A stretch of DNA of 64,000 nucleotides from Erythrobacter sp. SG61-1L (GCF_001305965.1 NZ_JXQC01000003.1:2814861-2878860); one strand, 5' to 3'; counted from the first letter of the stretch, positions 1 through 8,210 are shown. Translations and numbers: made by a program. Notes: a model not told the origin generated them from the sequence alone.

Positions 1-147
1 CCCGGCGATTTCGCCATTGTCGTAAACAGGCATGGCACCGATCCTGTGCCTTGCCAGCAGCCGTGCTGCTTCTTCTACCGTAGCGCTTGTTTCGCAGCTC
101 ACAATGCTGTGTTCGCGCCCTTCGATAATCCTCCCGATCGACATCAT
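1..147 (-). CDS. CBS domain protein, N-terminal part (runs off the window edge)
   Basis: The minus strand reads ATG at 147 and stays open for 49 codons to the edge of the window, so only the N-terminus is present. The product begins MMSIGRIIEG and contains ATVEEAARLLARHRIGAMPV, which is the first half of a CBS domain (helix, then the conserved IGA-hydrophobic-P-V strand). CBS pairs bind adenosyl ligands and tune partner activity. Small stand-alone CBS proteins of this kind are common in alphaproteobacteria. A purine-rich GGGAGAG lies just before two tandem ATG codons (147 and 144); either could be the start. Partner and ligand cannot be told from this fragment. Confidence 0.75.
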   Translation of the reverse strand, partial: MMSIGRIIEGREHSIVSCETSATVEEAARLLARHRIGAMPVYDNGEIAG

Positions 148-314
148 CACTCTCCCGCGTATTTTGTTGCGTCTCGCGGATCTCCCTTGGCACCCCCTAT
201 CTACGGGATAACCCGAAGGGCATCATGCCACAGAAGGCGAGTCGGCCCAAATCGCGCAGGAATGGCGGTGGCGGGCGATTGCCAATGACCGAATCGCAAG
301 GCATCACGCGCAGC

Positions 315-614
315 ATGAGTCGCCCCTCCCCACTCGATGATCCCGAAACCGCAGCCCACGCCTGGGCGCGTTACCGGCGGATCATGCGCTTCATGATGAT
401 GGCAACGGTGCTGGTGGTGATTCTGGCGCTGGCAGCGCTTTATGCGAAGAACGGGATGGTCTCGATCCATCTCTACATTGCCACGGCGGCCGGGATCAGC
501 TTCACCATGCTGCTGGGGTCGGCGCTGATGGGGCTGGTGTTCCTCTCCAACGGAACGGGCCATGACAAGGCCGTAAGCGACCGTCCGAAGGAAGATCGCA
601 AACGCCGCCGTTAA
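315..614 (+). CDS. small two-helix membrane protein, conserved, function unknown
   Basis: A protein of about 99 residues begins MSRPSPLDDPETAAHAWARY, has a hydrophobic helix (MATVLVVILALAALY), a short loop, and a second one (FTMLLGSALMGLVFLS), and ends in a charged, Arg/Lys-rich tail. It looks like a two-pass inner-membrane protein. I recognise it as a conserved small protein of sphingomonads but know no function. In-frame ATG codons at 225 and 285 would lengthen the N-terminus. I prefer 315 because the similarity-like region begins just after it, but no start has a strong ribosome site. It converges with the ferredoxin gene, only 6 nt from its stop. Confidence 0.6.
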   Translation: MSRPSPLDDPETAAHAWARYRRIMRFMMMATVLVVILALAALYAKNGMVSIHLYIATAAGISFTMLLGSALMGLVFLSNGTGHDKAVSDRPKEDRKRRR

Positions 615-620
615 GCTGCT

Positions 621-989
621 TCAGCGCGTGGGATAGAGGCGGAAATCTTCCACCGGCACGCCGCCGATCAGATGTTCCTGGATGATCCGTTCCAGCACTT
701 CCTCAGTACAGGAATGATACCAGACACCATCGGGCCAGACGACCACGATAGGCCCGGCTTCGCAGATCTGCAGGCAATCGGCCTTGGTGCGCTGCACATG
801 CCCCTTCGGCCCTGCCAGACCCAGCTCGCGCAGCCTCTGCTTCAGGAAATTCCACGCGGCCTCTCCGGTTGCCCGGTCGCAGCATTTGCCCTTTTCGGAA
901 AGGGCGCAGATGAAGATGTGTCGCTCGATTCCGGCGCCGCCAATCTGGTCGAGCGCCTTTCTGGCCCGTTCAACGCTGCTCAAGGCCAT
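621..989 (-). CDS. thioredoxin-fold [2Fe-2S] ferredoxin
   Basis: The 122-residue product matches small (2Fe-2S) ferredoxins of the thioredoxin-like type (Shethna/NuoE-like fold). Candidate cluster ligands are C28 and C36 or C37 near the N-terminus and the C72-x3-C76 pair in [11 protein letters not shown]. The segment [12 protein letters not shown] (81-92) is the typical strand that follows. The protein is cytosolic and should carry a single [2Fe-2S] cluster as an electron carrier; its redox partner is unknown. It is followed 12 nt upstream on the same strand by the DUF2497 gene, so the two could be co-transcribed. Family call is confident from the cysteine pattern. Confidence 0.88.
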   Translation of the reverse strand: MALSSVERARKALDQIGGAGIERHIFICALSEKGKCCDRATGEAAWNFLKQRLRELGLAGPKGHVQRTKADCLQICEAGPIVVVWPDGVWYHSCTEEVLERIIQEHLIGGVPVEDFRLYPTR

Positions 990-1001
990 TTTGGGCTGCC
1001 G

Positions 1002-1442
1002 TCAGCCCCGCTTGCCGGCGATTCGGGCGATTTCTGCTGCGACCAGCTTTTCCACCATGTCGGGCAGGTTTTTGTCGAGCCAGTCTGCCAGCATCGGACG
1101 AAGCATTTCGCGCACCATGCCTTCCAGCGAGGTTTCGCCCGAACGGACGATCTGCGGCTGGGCACCGGGCTCTGCCAGCATGGCGAGGGCGGCAAGTGAT
1201 TCGCGCATCGAGGCGCGCGATTCTTCCGGGATCAGGCCCGAATCATCGTCAGAATCATCCATCGAATGCAACACGGCCTCCGTGCTCAGCTCCAGCACGT
1301 CTTCCACCGTGCGAGCCGCGGAAATCCCGCGATTTTCACGGCGACGATGTTCTTCCTGTGCAGTCTCGCGATTATCGCGCGCGATCACTTTCTTGATCGA
1401 CGCGAGGATTTCCTCGACCGACGGTTCGCTTTCATGCCGCAT
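1002..1442 (-). CDS. DUF2497 / PopZ-like protein
   Basis: The 146-residue protein has the two conserved blocks of DUF2497: an N-terminal amphipathic helix SVEEILASIKKVIARDN (8-24) and a C-terminal helical block EGMVREMLRPMLADWLDKNL (107-126) ending in EKLVAAEIARIAG. Between them lies an acidic stretch (MDDSDDDSG, 61-69). This is the architecture of PopZ, the polar organising protein of Caulobacter, though the linker is shorter. PopZ self-assembles at cell poles and tethers ParB-parS; whether this copy does so is inference. I chose the ATG at 1442 because the family begins here. A longer frame to 1505 exists but overlaps the tolC end. Confidence 0.82.
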   Translation of the reverse strand: MRHESEPSVEEILASIKKVIARDNRETAQEEHRRRENRGISAARTVEDVLELSTEAVLHSMDDSDDDSGLIPEESRASMRESLAALAMLAEPGAQPQIVRSGETSLEGMVREMLRPMLADWLDKNLPDMVEKLVAAEIARIAGKRG

Positions 1443-1464
1443 GATTTCAAAGCCCCCAAAGCTC

Positions 1465-2904
1465 TTACTGTTGCGGAACTTCGCCGTCCTGCGCCGGCGT
1501 GTCAACGGTTCGCGTCGACTGGGCAGTCGGATCGGGGTCCATCGCCCAGTCCCAGATCTTGCCCTTTACGCGGTCATAATTGACCTGCGGATCGTACAGC
1601 ACGCCTTCGTCGCCCAGCCCCAGATCGCGCGCTTCGGCGCGGCCCATGGCGGCCAGCAGAGTGAATCCGGCAACATAGGCATTGCGCCGCGCGGTCACCA
1701 ACTGGACCCGTGCGCTGAGCAGTTCCTGCTCAGCATTCAGGATTTCGAGGATGGTGCGATTGCCCACCGTATTTTCTGCCCGCACGCCTTCAAGGCTCAA
1801 TTCGGCGGCGCTCACGGCTGTCTGAGTCGATGCGATGATCGAATTGGCCGCCTCAAGGCTCGAAAATGCGGCGCGCACTTGCGAGATTACACTGCGTTCC
1901 GTGCCGATTTCCTGTTCCAGCGCGGCGGCGGAACGAGCCTGCGCCTGCCGTTCCTGCGCAGCCGGGCGGCCACCCTGAAACAGCGGGATCGTGGCCCGCA
2001 CGCCCGCCGAAGCGCCCGTGGCGCTGGTACCGTTCGCTACGCTGCCCAGCGGATCGTTATAAGTGCCGGTGGTGAACACCTCCAGCTTGGGCAGACGTCC
2101 GGCACCGGCAACGTCGATGTCGTATTTCGCGGCGTTGGACCGCTCCCGAGCTGCAATCAGGTCTGGGTTGCTGTCCAGCGCGACCGAAACCGCTTCTTCC
2201 GGGGTTGTCGGAAGGCCCGGGAGGGGCGGCGGTGCCTGAAGGTTTTCAGGCTGCTTGCCGACAAGCTGGATATAGCGTTCGCGTGCAGAGGCCAGATTGG
2301 CCCGCGCACTGCGCAGATCGCCTTGGGCAAGCGCAAGGCGCGATTCGGACTGGGCAACGTCGGTGCGGGTCAGGTCGCCGATCTCGAAACGATCCCGCGT
2401 AGCTTGCAGATTGACCGTCAGTACATCGACATTGTTGGCTGAAAGGCCGACCACCGCTTCGTTCAGGATCACATCCATGTAGGCGGTCACTGTCTGGCTG
2501 AACACGCTGCTTTCGGTGGCCCGCAGGTCATGCTGGCCTGCCTTCACGCGGGTTTCGGCTGCCGTGATCGAATTGCGCACGGAACCGCCTGAATAGACCG
2601 GGACTGAAAGCGAAATCGACCCGGCAAGGGTCCGGTCCGCGAACAGATTGGTCGGGTCGGGCGTCGTTTCCTTCAACTGCTCCGTATAAGTGGCAGAGCC
2701 GGTGACCGAAGGCAGGCCGCTGGCGCGGTTGATCGGCACGTTTTCATCGGTGGCGCGCTGGTTGGCGCGCGCTGCCTGCAATGTGGGGTTCGTCTGATAG
2801 GCGCCCAGCAGGGCATCCTTCAGCGTGTCGGCCAGCGCAGGCGCCGGTGCCAGCGCCATCGCTGCCCCGGCCAGCAGAGCCAGCCTCGTTCCCCCCCGCG
2901 ACAT
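1465..2904 (-). CDS. tolC: TolC family outer-membrane efflux protein
   Basis: The 479-residue product opens with a signal peptide (cleavage after APALA, about residue 25) and then TLKDALLGAYQTNPTLQAARA, the start of a TolC-type repeat. The two tandem repeats of coiled-coil helices and beta strands follow, with a C-terminal proline/threonine-rich tail. TolC trimers form the outer-membrane channel for tripartite drug exporters and type I secretion. No inner-membrane partner is encoded nearby, so the partners are elsewhere. The gene begins 2 nt after the stop of the PCMT-like gene upstream, an arrangement that indicates one transcript. Length is normal for alphaproteobacterial TolC. Confidence 0.93.
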   Translation of the reverse strand: MSRGGTRLALLAGAAMALAPAPALADTLKDALLGAYQTNPTLQAARANQRATDENVPINRASGLPSVTGSATYTEQLKETTPDPTNLFADRTLAGSISLSVPVYSGGSVRNSITAAETRVKAGQHDLRATESSVFSQTVTAYMDVILNEAVVGLSANNVDVLTVNLQATRDRFEIGDLTRTDVAQSESRLALAQGDLRSARANLASARERYIQLVGKQPENLQAPPPLPGLPTTPEEAVSVALDSNPDLIAARERSNAAKYDIDVAGAGRLPKLEVFTTGTYNDPLGSVANGTSATGASAGVRATIPLFQGGRPAAQERQAQARSAAALEQEIGTERSVISQVRAAFSSLEAANSIIASTQTAVSAAELSLEGVRAENTVGNRTILEILNAEQELLSARVQLVTARRNAYVAGFTLLAAMGRAEARDLGLGDEGVLYDPQVNYDRVKGKIWDWAMDPDPTAQSTRTVDTPAQDGEVPQQ

Positions 2905-2906
2905 GA

Positions 2907-3515
2907 TCAGAAGCTCCAGCTCTTCGACACCGCGAATTCGGGAAGCACCGGAATGCCCATTTCGGTGAGCGGAATAAGCGAAACCTCGCCCGCAATCTTG
3001 CGGCCATAGGCAAGGCGGGTAAGCCCGCGCACGACGAGACCGGAGACCAAGCGGCCATTATCCGCCAGTCGCTTCGCCAGCGCATCGGGCAATTGCCCGA
3101 TGGCGCCATCGATCACCAACAGGGTGACATCGCCCTTCTTGCGCGAGGCGGCGGCGGCATCTTCCGGCTTTATCACTTCAAGCGAAGCGACGAGCGGGCG
3201 CAGCAATTCGGCCATGTAGCCGCTGCCGCCGTCCACCAGCAGCACGCTGTCATCTGCTGTGGGGGCGGATTCTTCCAGCATGCGGCCATGCACCAGCGGT
3301 GCAGCCAGGAAGCGGCCACTACCCAGCGGCACGGCGCGATCCATATAGGCAATGGCGCGCAGCTCTTCCGGGACGAATTCCTCACGCGCAACGGCGCCCA
3401 TGCGCTCGCGCACGATGTCGGTATTGACCCCGCTCACGCGCAGCTGGCTGTCCACCATCGCCTTGCGGGCCGCAGCATATCCGGCGTTCGCCGGCCGATC
3501 TTTCACGATTGTCAT
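2907..3515 (-). CDS. protein-L-isoaspartate O-methyltransferase-like protein, shortened
   Basis: The 202-residue protein keeps the PCMT N-terminal signature (AARKAMVDSQLRVSGV, 15-30; PLGSGRFLAAPLVHGRMLE, 63-81) and a SAM-motif-I remnant VLLVDGGSGY (91-100). VIDGAIGQLPDAL (134-146) corresponds to the later PCMT strand. The stretch between motif I and that strand is much shorter than in active enzymes, and the catalytic Ser of the usual T-I-S-x-P element is not evident. It may be a non-catalytic relative. It is the first gene of a pair with tolC (2 nt gap). The ATG at 3515 is preceded by GAAGGG; an in-frame ATG at 3530 is an alternative. Confidence 0.78.
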   Translation of the reverse strand: MTIVKDRPANAGYAAARKAMVDSQLRVSGVNTDIVRERMGAVAREEFVPEELRAIAYMDRAVPLGSGRFLAAPLVHGRMLEESAPTADDSVLLVDGGSGYMAELLRPLVASLEVIKPEDAAAASRKKGDVTLLVIDGAIGQLPDALAKRLADNGRLVSGLVVRGLTRLAYGRKIAGEVSLIPLTEMGIPVLPEFAVSKSWSF

Positions 3516-3531
3516 TTCCGAACCCTTCATA

Positions 3532-3560
3532 CGGGCTGTGTTGCACATGTAACACGCCCG
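3532..3560. promoter_or_regulatory. imperfect palindrome in the divergent tolC-operon/fumarase promoter region
   Basis: The core GTGTTGCA-CA-TGTAACAC (3538-3555) is an inverted repeat with one mismatch, flanked by CGGGC on the left (3532-3536) and GCCCG on the right. It lies 23 nt upstream of the PCMT-like start and about 110 nt upstream of the fumarase start. The half site TGTAACAC also occurs twice upstream of the sterol-desaturase gene (48887-48903 on the other strand). It looks like an operator; the regulator is unknown. Confidence 0.4.
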
Positions 3561-3669
3561 CGCAATCTGCTCCGCTTTAGGCGGAACAGCGCCGCCAGCC
3601 AAGCGCTTTGACGGTAAAGCGGAGCGGCGATAAGGGGGCATGCATTCGACAGGCAGGAGGCTACGCTCG

Positions 3670-5190
3670 ATGAGCGACATGGTTACGATCCGCGAAGAAG
3701 ACCTCATCGAAAGCGTGGCCGACGCGCTGCAATACATCTCCTATTTCCATCCGATGGATTACATCCGCGCTCTGGGCGACGCCTATGAGGCGGAACAGGG
3801 GCCTGCTGCGAAGGATGCGATCGCGCAGATCCTGACCAACAGTCGCATGTGTGCCGAAGGGCACCGGCCGATTTGCCAGGATACCGGCATCGTCAATGTC
3901 TTCATCGAATGGGGCCAGGATTGCCGGCTTGAATCGCGCCGCTCGCTGCAAGACGTGGTGGATGAAGGCGTGCGCCAGGCCTATCTCCACCCGGAAAACA
4001 AGCTGCGGGCATCGGTTCTGGCCGATCCGGCCTTCACCCGCCGCAACACCCGCGACAATACGCCCTGTGTGCTGAGTGTGGAGATGGTGCCGGGCAACAA
4101 GGTTTCCGTCGATGTCGCCGCCAAGGGCGGCGGCAGCGAGAACAAGTCCAAGTTCAAGATGATGAACCCCAGCGACAATATTGTGGACTGGGTGCTGGAA
4201 ATGATCCCGCAGATGGGCGCCGGCTGGTGTCCTCCGGGCATGCTGGGCATCGGCATTGGCGGCACGGCGGAACATTGCGTCAAGCTGGCCAAGCAGAGCC
4301 TGATGGAACCCATCGATATGGCCCAGCTGAAAGAGCGCGGCCCGCAGAACGACATCGAGGCGCTACGCATCGAGATCTTCGACAAGGTCAATGCGCTGGG
4401 CATCGGGGCGCAAGGCCTGGGCGGCCTTGCCACCATTCTCGACGTCAAGATTCTCGACTGGCCCTGCCACGCGGCAGGCAAGCCGGTGGCGATGATCCCG
4501 AACTGTGCCGCAACCCGCCATGCCCATTTCACGCTGGACGGTTCCGGCCCTTCCTTCCTTGAAGCGCCGAATCTCGATGAATGGCCCAAGGTTGACTGGC
4601 AGCCGGACAGCGCGGCGATCCGCGTCGATCTGGACGCATTGACGCCGGAAATGGTGCAGGGCTGGAAGCAGGGAGACCGCCTGCTGCTCAACGGCAAGAT
4701 GCTGACGGGCCGCGATGCCGCCCACAAGCGTATTCAGGACATGCTCGCCAAGGGCGAGGAACTGCCTGTCGAGTTCAAGGGCCGCGTGATCTATTATGTC
4801 GGCCCGGTCGATCCGGTGGGTGAGGAAATCGTCGGCCCGGCCGGCCCCACTACCGCCACCCGCATGGACAAGTTCACGCGCATGATGCTGGAACAGGGCC
4901 TGTTGGCCATGGTCGGCAAGGCTGAGCGTGGGCCGATGGCCGTGGATGCGATCCGCGATCACAAGAGCGCCTATCTGATGGCCGTGGGCGGCGCCGCCTA
5001 TCTGGTTGCCCGCGCGATCAAGGGCAGCAAGGTGGTCGGTTTCGAAGATCTCGGCATGGAAGCGATCTACGAATTCGAAGTGAAGGATTTTCCGGTCACG
5101 GTCGCGGTCGACAGCGAGGGCAAGAATGTCCACCAGCTCGCCCCGCTGGTGTGGCGCGAGAAAATCGCGAAGGAAAAGCTGCTCGCCTGA
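3670..5190 (+). CDS. fumarate hydratase, class I (iron-sulfur)
   Basis: The 506-residue protein is a class I fumarase, which hydrates fumarate to L-malate in the TCA cycle in the cytosol using an oxygen-sensitive [4Fe-4S] cluster. The N-terminal alpha domain contains ICQDTG (68-73) and the C-terminal beta domain contains IYYVGPVDPVGEEIVGPAGP. Cluster ligands are most likely C69, C187 and C279; their spacing (118 and 92 residues) agrees with the three cysteines of characterised class I enzymes. The start at 3670 has AGGAGG nine bases upstream; an earlier in-frame ATG at 3640 lacks one. It is transcribed alone, divergent from the PCMT-like/tolC pair. Confidence 0.95.
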   Translation: MSDMVTIREEDLIESVADALQYISYFHPMDYIRALGDAYEAEQGPAAKDAIAQILTNSRMCAEGHRPICQDTGIVNVFIEWGQDCRLESRRSLQDVVDEGVRQAYLHPENKLRASVLADPAFTRRNTRDNTPCVLSVEMVPGNKVSVDVAAKGGGSENKSKFKMMNPSDNIVDWVLEMIPQMGAGWCPPGMLGIGIGGTAEHCVKLAKQSLMEPIDMAQLKERGPQNDIEALRIEIFDKVNALGIGAQGLGGLATILDVKILDWPCHAAGKPVAMIPNCAATRHAHFTLDGSGPSFLEAPNLDEWPKVDWQPDSAAIRVDLDALTPEMVQGWKQGDRLLLNGKMLTGRDAAHKRIQDMLAKGEELPVEFKGRVIYYVGPVDPVGEEIVGPAGPTTATRMDKFTRMMLEQGLLAMVGKAERGPMAVDAIRDHKSAYLMAVGGAAYLVARAIKGSKVVGFEDLGMEAIYEFEVKDFPVTVAVDSEGKNVHQLAPLVWREKIAKEKLLA

Positions 5191-5318
5191 TGCTGCCTGG
5201 CTGATCTCCGCTCGACATTCGTCGGGCGGAATCGGGCACTGGTGGTTCGACCAAGGGCAGACCCGTGCCGATTGCCGGGCTGGCTTTTAGTCAGGCCTTG
5301 GGGCTATCCCGGCCATGC

Positions 5319-6590
5319 ATGCAGGAACCCGCCCTCGATCTCGCGCGCCCGCGCGTCCCGGTCAGCACCGTCCTTGCCTCCATCGTGGGGCTATGGGCGT
5401 GCTATTTCGTGCTCACCACGATCCGGGCCGAAATTCTCGACCTCGGATTCGAGTTCGAGCTGCTCTGGCGCCGCGCGGTGGTAGCACTGATCGGCGTGGC
5501 GGTGACCTTCGCCATGTGGTTGATCCTGCGGCAGTTCGATCACAAGCCGCTATGGGCTAAGGTTGCTGCTGCGCTGGTGATTTCCGCCCCGGTGTCCATC
5601 GTATTGGCACAGGCGAACCGCTTCGTCTTTGCCGACCTGGAAACCGAAATTGCCAAGAGCTTCGGTGAGAAGCAGGGCTTCAAGGTCCGTCGGGACGAAA
5701 GCGGCAATCTACTAGTCGATATTCCGGTTCCCACGTCCCATGCGCCGCAAGCGACGCCTACGGGCGAGGAGACGGATGGCGGCTCGGGTGCGCTGGAAGA
5801 ACTGCCCCAAGCGATCACGATCAACACGCCTTCGCCGCAGGATACGGGCCTGCCGGAAATCGCGCTTGGCCGATATTTCCTGATGTTGGCGTGGTGCGCG
5901 CTCTATCTCGCGCTCGTCGCAGGTGAACAGGCGCGCACTGCGGAACGGCGCGAAGGCGCCTTTCGCCGGGCGGCCAAGGCGGCAGAGCTGCGCTCGCTAC
6001 GTTATCAGGTCAACCCGCACTTCCTGTTCAACACGCTCAACTCGCTGTCGGCACTGGTCCTCACCGGTCGCAACCAGCAGGCGGAGCGGATGATCCAGAT
6101 GATCTCCACCTTCTATCGCAGCAGCTTGGCTGACGATCCCACATCGGACGTGCCACTGCGCGATGAATTCGGCCTGCAGCGGCTTTACCTCGACATCGAG
6201 GCGGTGCGTTTTCCTGATCGGCTGGTGGCGGTCTATGATTTGCCCGCCGCGCTGGAAGGCGCGAAGGTGCCGGGGATGATCTTGCAGCCGCTGGTGGAAA
6301 ATTCAGTGAAGCACGCCGTCGCTCCGTCGGCAGGCAAGGTTACCATCACCCTTTCCGCGCGGGAGGAATATGGCCGGCTTGTCATTACGGTGTCCGACGA
6401 TGGCAAGGGCAAGCGCGCGGCAGGCCCGGCACGGCCCACTGATGGCTATGGCATCGGTCTGCAGAACGTGCGCGAACGGCTTGAGGCCCGCTTTGGCGAA
6501 CAGGCCAGTATCGTTTCCGGGCCGACCGGTTCGGGCTATGCCACCCATATCCGGATTCCCTTGCTGACTCACAGGAACGCCGATGCCTGA
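5319..6590 (+). CDS. LytS-type sensor histidine kinase
   Basis: About 423 residues. The N-terminus has three hydrophobic helices (around 16-35, 53-70 and 81-97), then an extracytoplasmic segment of roughly 85 residues, a further helix (183-201), and the cytosolic kinase region. LRYQVNPHFLFNTLNS (227-242, His234 the presumed phosphoacceptor) is the His_kinase (LytS/YehU) signature, and LVENSVKHAV plus a Gly-rich GIGLQNVRERL make the ATPase domain. The signal is unknown. The stop overlaps the LytTR regulator by 8 nt, so the two are translationally coupled. A GTG at 5265 with AAGGG seven bases upstream is an alternative start that would add 18 residues. Confidence 0.9.
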   Translation: MQEPALDLARPRVPVSTVLASIVGLWACYFVLTTIRAEILDLGFEFELLWRRAVVALIGVAVTFAMWLILRQFDHKPLWAKVAAALVISAPVSIVLAQANRFVFADLETEIAKSFGEKQGFKVRRDESGNLLVDIPVPTSHAPQATPTGEETDGGSGALEELPQAITINTPSPQDTGLPEIALGRYFLMLAWCALYLALVAGEQARTAERREGAFRRAAKAAELRSLRYQVNPHFLFNTLNSLSALVLTGRNQQAERMIQMISTFYRSSLADDPTSDVPLRDEFGLQRLYLDIEAVRFPDRLVAVYDLPAALEGAKVPGMILQPLVENSVKHAVAPSAGKVTITLSAREEYGRLVITVSDDGKGKRAAGPARPTDGYGIGLQNVRERLEARFGEQASIVSGPTGSGYATHIRIPLLTHRNADA

Positions 6591-7320
6591 CGATGGCCCT
6601 GCGCCGATGCGCACATTGATCGTGGATGACGAACCGCTTGCGGTAGAACGGATGCAGGTGATCTGCGCCGAATTGCGCGACCTGTCCGTGGTCGGCACGG
6701 CCAGCGATGGCGGCGCCGCGCTGCGGCTGGTAGAGGCGCTTTCGCCCGACCTTCTATTGCTGGATATGACCATGCCCGAGATGGATGGGCTGCAGGTCGC
6801 CCGCGCCCTTGCCGGGCGCGATGCGCGACCGGCCGTGATCTTCGTGACCGCCCACGATCATTTCGCTGTGGAAGCCTTCGATCTCGATGCGGTGGATTAC
6901 GTCCTCAAGCCCGTCACGCCAGAGCGGCTGGAGCGGGCAATTGGCCGCGCGGTTGCGCGGCGCGGCAATGTTGGCGGCGTGGCGAGCGAATGGTTGAGCG
7001 AATTCTGGGTGCCGCACCGTTCCGAACTGATCCGCATCGAAGCCGCTCAGGTCGACCGGATCGACGCCGAACGCGATTATGTGCGGCTGCATGTCGGGGA
7101 AAGCAGCTATCTGCTGCTGCAGACCATTGCCGGGCTGGAGGCTCGGCTCAATCCGGCGGATTTCATTCGTATCCACCGTTCCTGCATCCTGCGGCGCGAG
7201 TGCATTCGCGGCCTGAGGCATGAAGGGCTGGGCGTGTGGTCGGTCGAGGTCGACGATGGAGAGGCCTTGCGCATCGGGCGCACTTATCTCTCCAGAGTGA
7301 AGGCCATGGCCGGCCGCTGA
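6583..7320 (+). CDS. LytTR-family response regulator
   Basis: The 245-residue protein has an N-terminal receiver domain (TLIVDDEPLAVERM at 11-24; phosphoacceptor D61 in LLLLDMTMPEMDG; FVTAHDHFAVEAF; YVLKPV with the conserved Lys) and a C-terminal LytTR DNA-binding domain (IEAAQVDRIDAERDYVRLHV; FIRIHRSCILRRECI; RIGRTYLSRVK). It is the cognate partner of the overlapping LytS kinase. LytTR regulators bind pairs of short direct repeats in promoters; no such site is obvious beside this gene. An in-frame ATG at 6607 would remove the first eight residues. A second, only distantly similar LytTR/LytS pair lies at about 38.8-40.9 kb. Confidence 0.92.
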   Translation: MPDDGPAPMRTLIVDDEPLAVERMQVICAELRDLSVVGTASDGGAALRLVEALSPDLLLLDMTMPEMDGLQVARALAGRDARPAVIFVTAHDHFAVEAFDLDAVDYVLKPVTPERLERAIGRAVARRGNVGGVASEWLSEFWVPHRSELIRIEAAQVDRIDAERDYVRLHVGESSYLLLQTIAGLEARLNPADFIRIHRSCILRRECIRGLRHEGLGVWSVEVDDGEALRIGRTYLSRVKAMAGR

Positions 7321-7417
7321 TCGGGCGGAACTTCAGCACACAAAGCGCCCGATGGGGATTGCCGGCCATGGCAGGTGGCCCGCCCTTGTCCTGGGACTGG
7401 GTTGGAACAGGCGGGCT

Positions 7418-7444
7418 GCACCGCCGGTTAGCTACCGGCGGTGT
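7418..7444. terminator. hairpin between convergent LytTR and UrcA genes
   Basis: ACCGCCGG (7420-7427) pairs perfectly with CCGGCGGT (7435-7442) around a TTAGCTA loop, extendable by two pairs. The loop holds the UrcA stop codon. On the plus strand the hairpin is followed by a moderately U-rich stretch (TTATTGCTTGTTT), so it more likely ends the LytS/LytTR transcript. It lacks a clean U run. Confidence 0.45.
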
Positions 7445-7730
7445 TATTGCTTGTTTCGGTGAGCGTGGCGATCCGGGTCTCGATTTTCTTCCGCGCTTCC
7501 TTGTAGCACTTGCGCGCATCGTTGCTGGGCACGCGGCTGCCCGTGCGGTCGACATTGTAACCACAGACGTCCTTTGCCGCGTTGTCGATGCGTCGATCGA
7601 GCTCCTTGCGGCCCTTCTCGGTGGAAAGGTCCAGATCCTTGAAAGAGACCGTAGCGGCTTCGGCAAAGGCCGGCTGGGCTGCGACCAGCGTGCCCACTGC
7701 GGCGGCGATGATCATGATTGAACGCTTCAT
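7428..7730 (-). CDS. UrcA family secreted protein
   Basis: The 100-residue product has a signal peptide (MKRSIMIIAAAVGTLVAAQPAFA, cleaved near residue 23) and the short UrcA-family body: VSFKDLDLSTEKGRKELDRRI, two cysteines (VCGYN and KCYKEA) likely forming a disulfide, and a basic helical C-terminus. UrcA proteins are small exported proteins of Caulobacterales and Sphingomonadales with no proven role. The upstream leader carries a GGCGCC-paired hairpin followed directly by AAGGAGGGAG, a very strong ribosome site. Monocistronic, convergent with the LytTR gene. Confidence 0.8.
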   Translation of the reverse strand: MKRSIMIIAAAVGTLVAAQPAFAEAATVSFKDLDLSTEKGRKELDRRIDNAAKDVCGYNVDRTGSRVPSNDARKCYKEARKKIETRIATLTETSNNTAGS

Positions 7731-7932
7731 TTTCCGTACTCCCTCCTTGGGCGCCGCTGGGGGCAGGGCGCCCTGACAGGAAGAAAATTATGCCGAGATG
7801 CCGTTCAACACATGCGCACTTCGACAGCCAAGCAAAGCCGCCCGACGAGCGAGTCCCCGCTGGACGAAATGCGCGAACCGGCGGACGAACAGCGTTTGGC
7901 ATCCGACGAAATTGCGGCCATCTTCGCCACCA

Positions 7933-8199
7933 ATGGCGATTCTCTTCACCTTTCTGTTCGGCATCGGCAATTTCGCGCTGCACAAGGCAGTTCTGGAAAG
8001 CCGCCATCCCGTGATCGGTATGCTGCCGCGTTTTCTGGTGCGGTCGGGTGGCCGGGCGAGCCTCGCTGTCGAATTCCTTGTCCTGCTCGCCGTCCTGCTG
8101 CTCGTGGCAAATGGGCAGACCGGCTGGAGCTGGGGCTATTTCGCTTATACGGCATCCAACGCCGTTGCCGCCTGGCTAATCCTCTCAAACCGCTGGTAA
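7933..8199 (+). CDS. small membrane protein, conserved, function unknown
   Basis: The 88-residue protein begins MAILFTFLFGIGNFALHKAV and has two or three membrane helices: the N-terminal one, VEFLVLLAVLLLVANG in the middle, and WGYFAYTASNAVAAWLIL at the C-terminus. I recognise the pattern (GIGNFALHKAVLES, then WxWGYxxY) from other sphingomonad genomes, where it is uncharacterised. The ribosome site is weak. An in-frame extension back to 7798 is rich in Arg/Ser and looks non-coding. It sits 11 nt before the lipid-kinase-type gene and may share its transcript. Confidence 0.62.
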   Translation: MAILFTFLFGIGNFALHKAVLESRHPVIGMLPRFLVRSGGRASLAVEFLVLLAVLLLVANGQTGWSWGYFAYTASNAVAAWLILSNRW

Positions 8200-8210
8200 A
8201 TCCTTCCCTC

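Noticed and set aside
1002-1505. Longer N-terminus for the DUF2497 protein from 1505
   Set aside because: It would overlap tolC by about 40 nt and adds basic residues absent from the family; the family N-terminus begins at 1442.
784-2442. A 552-codon plus-strand frame opposite ferredoxin, DUF2497 and tolC
   Set aside because: Three confident genes lie on the other strand; the frame has Ser/Arg-rich shadow composition and no motif.
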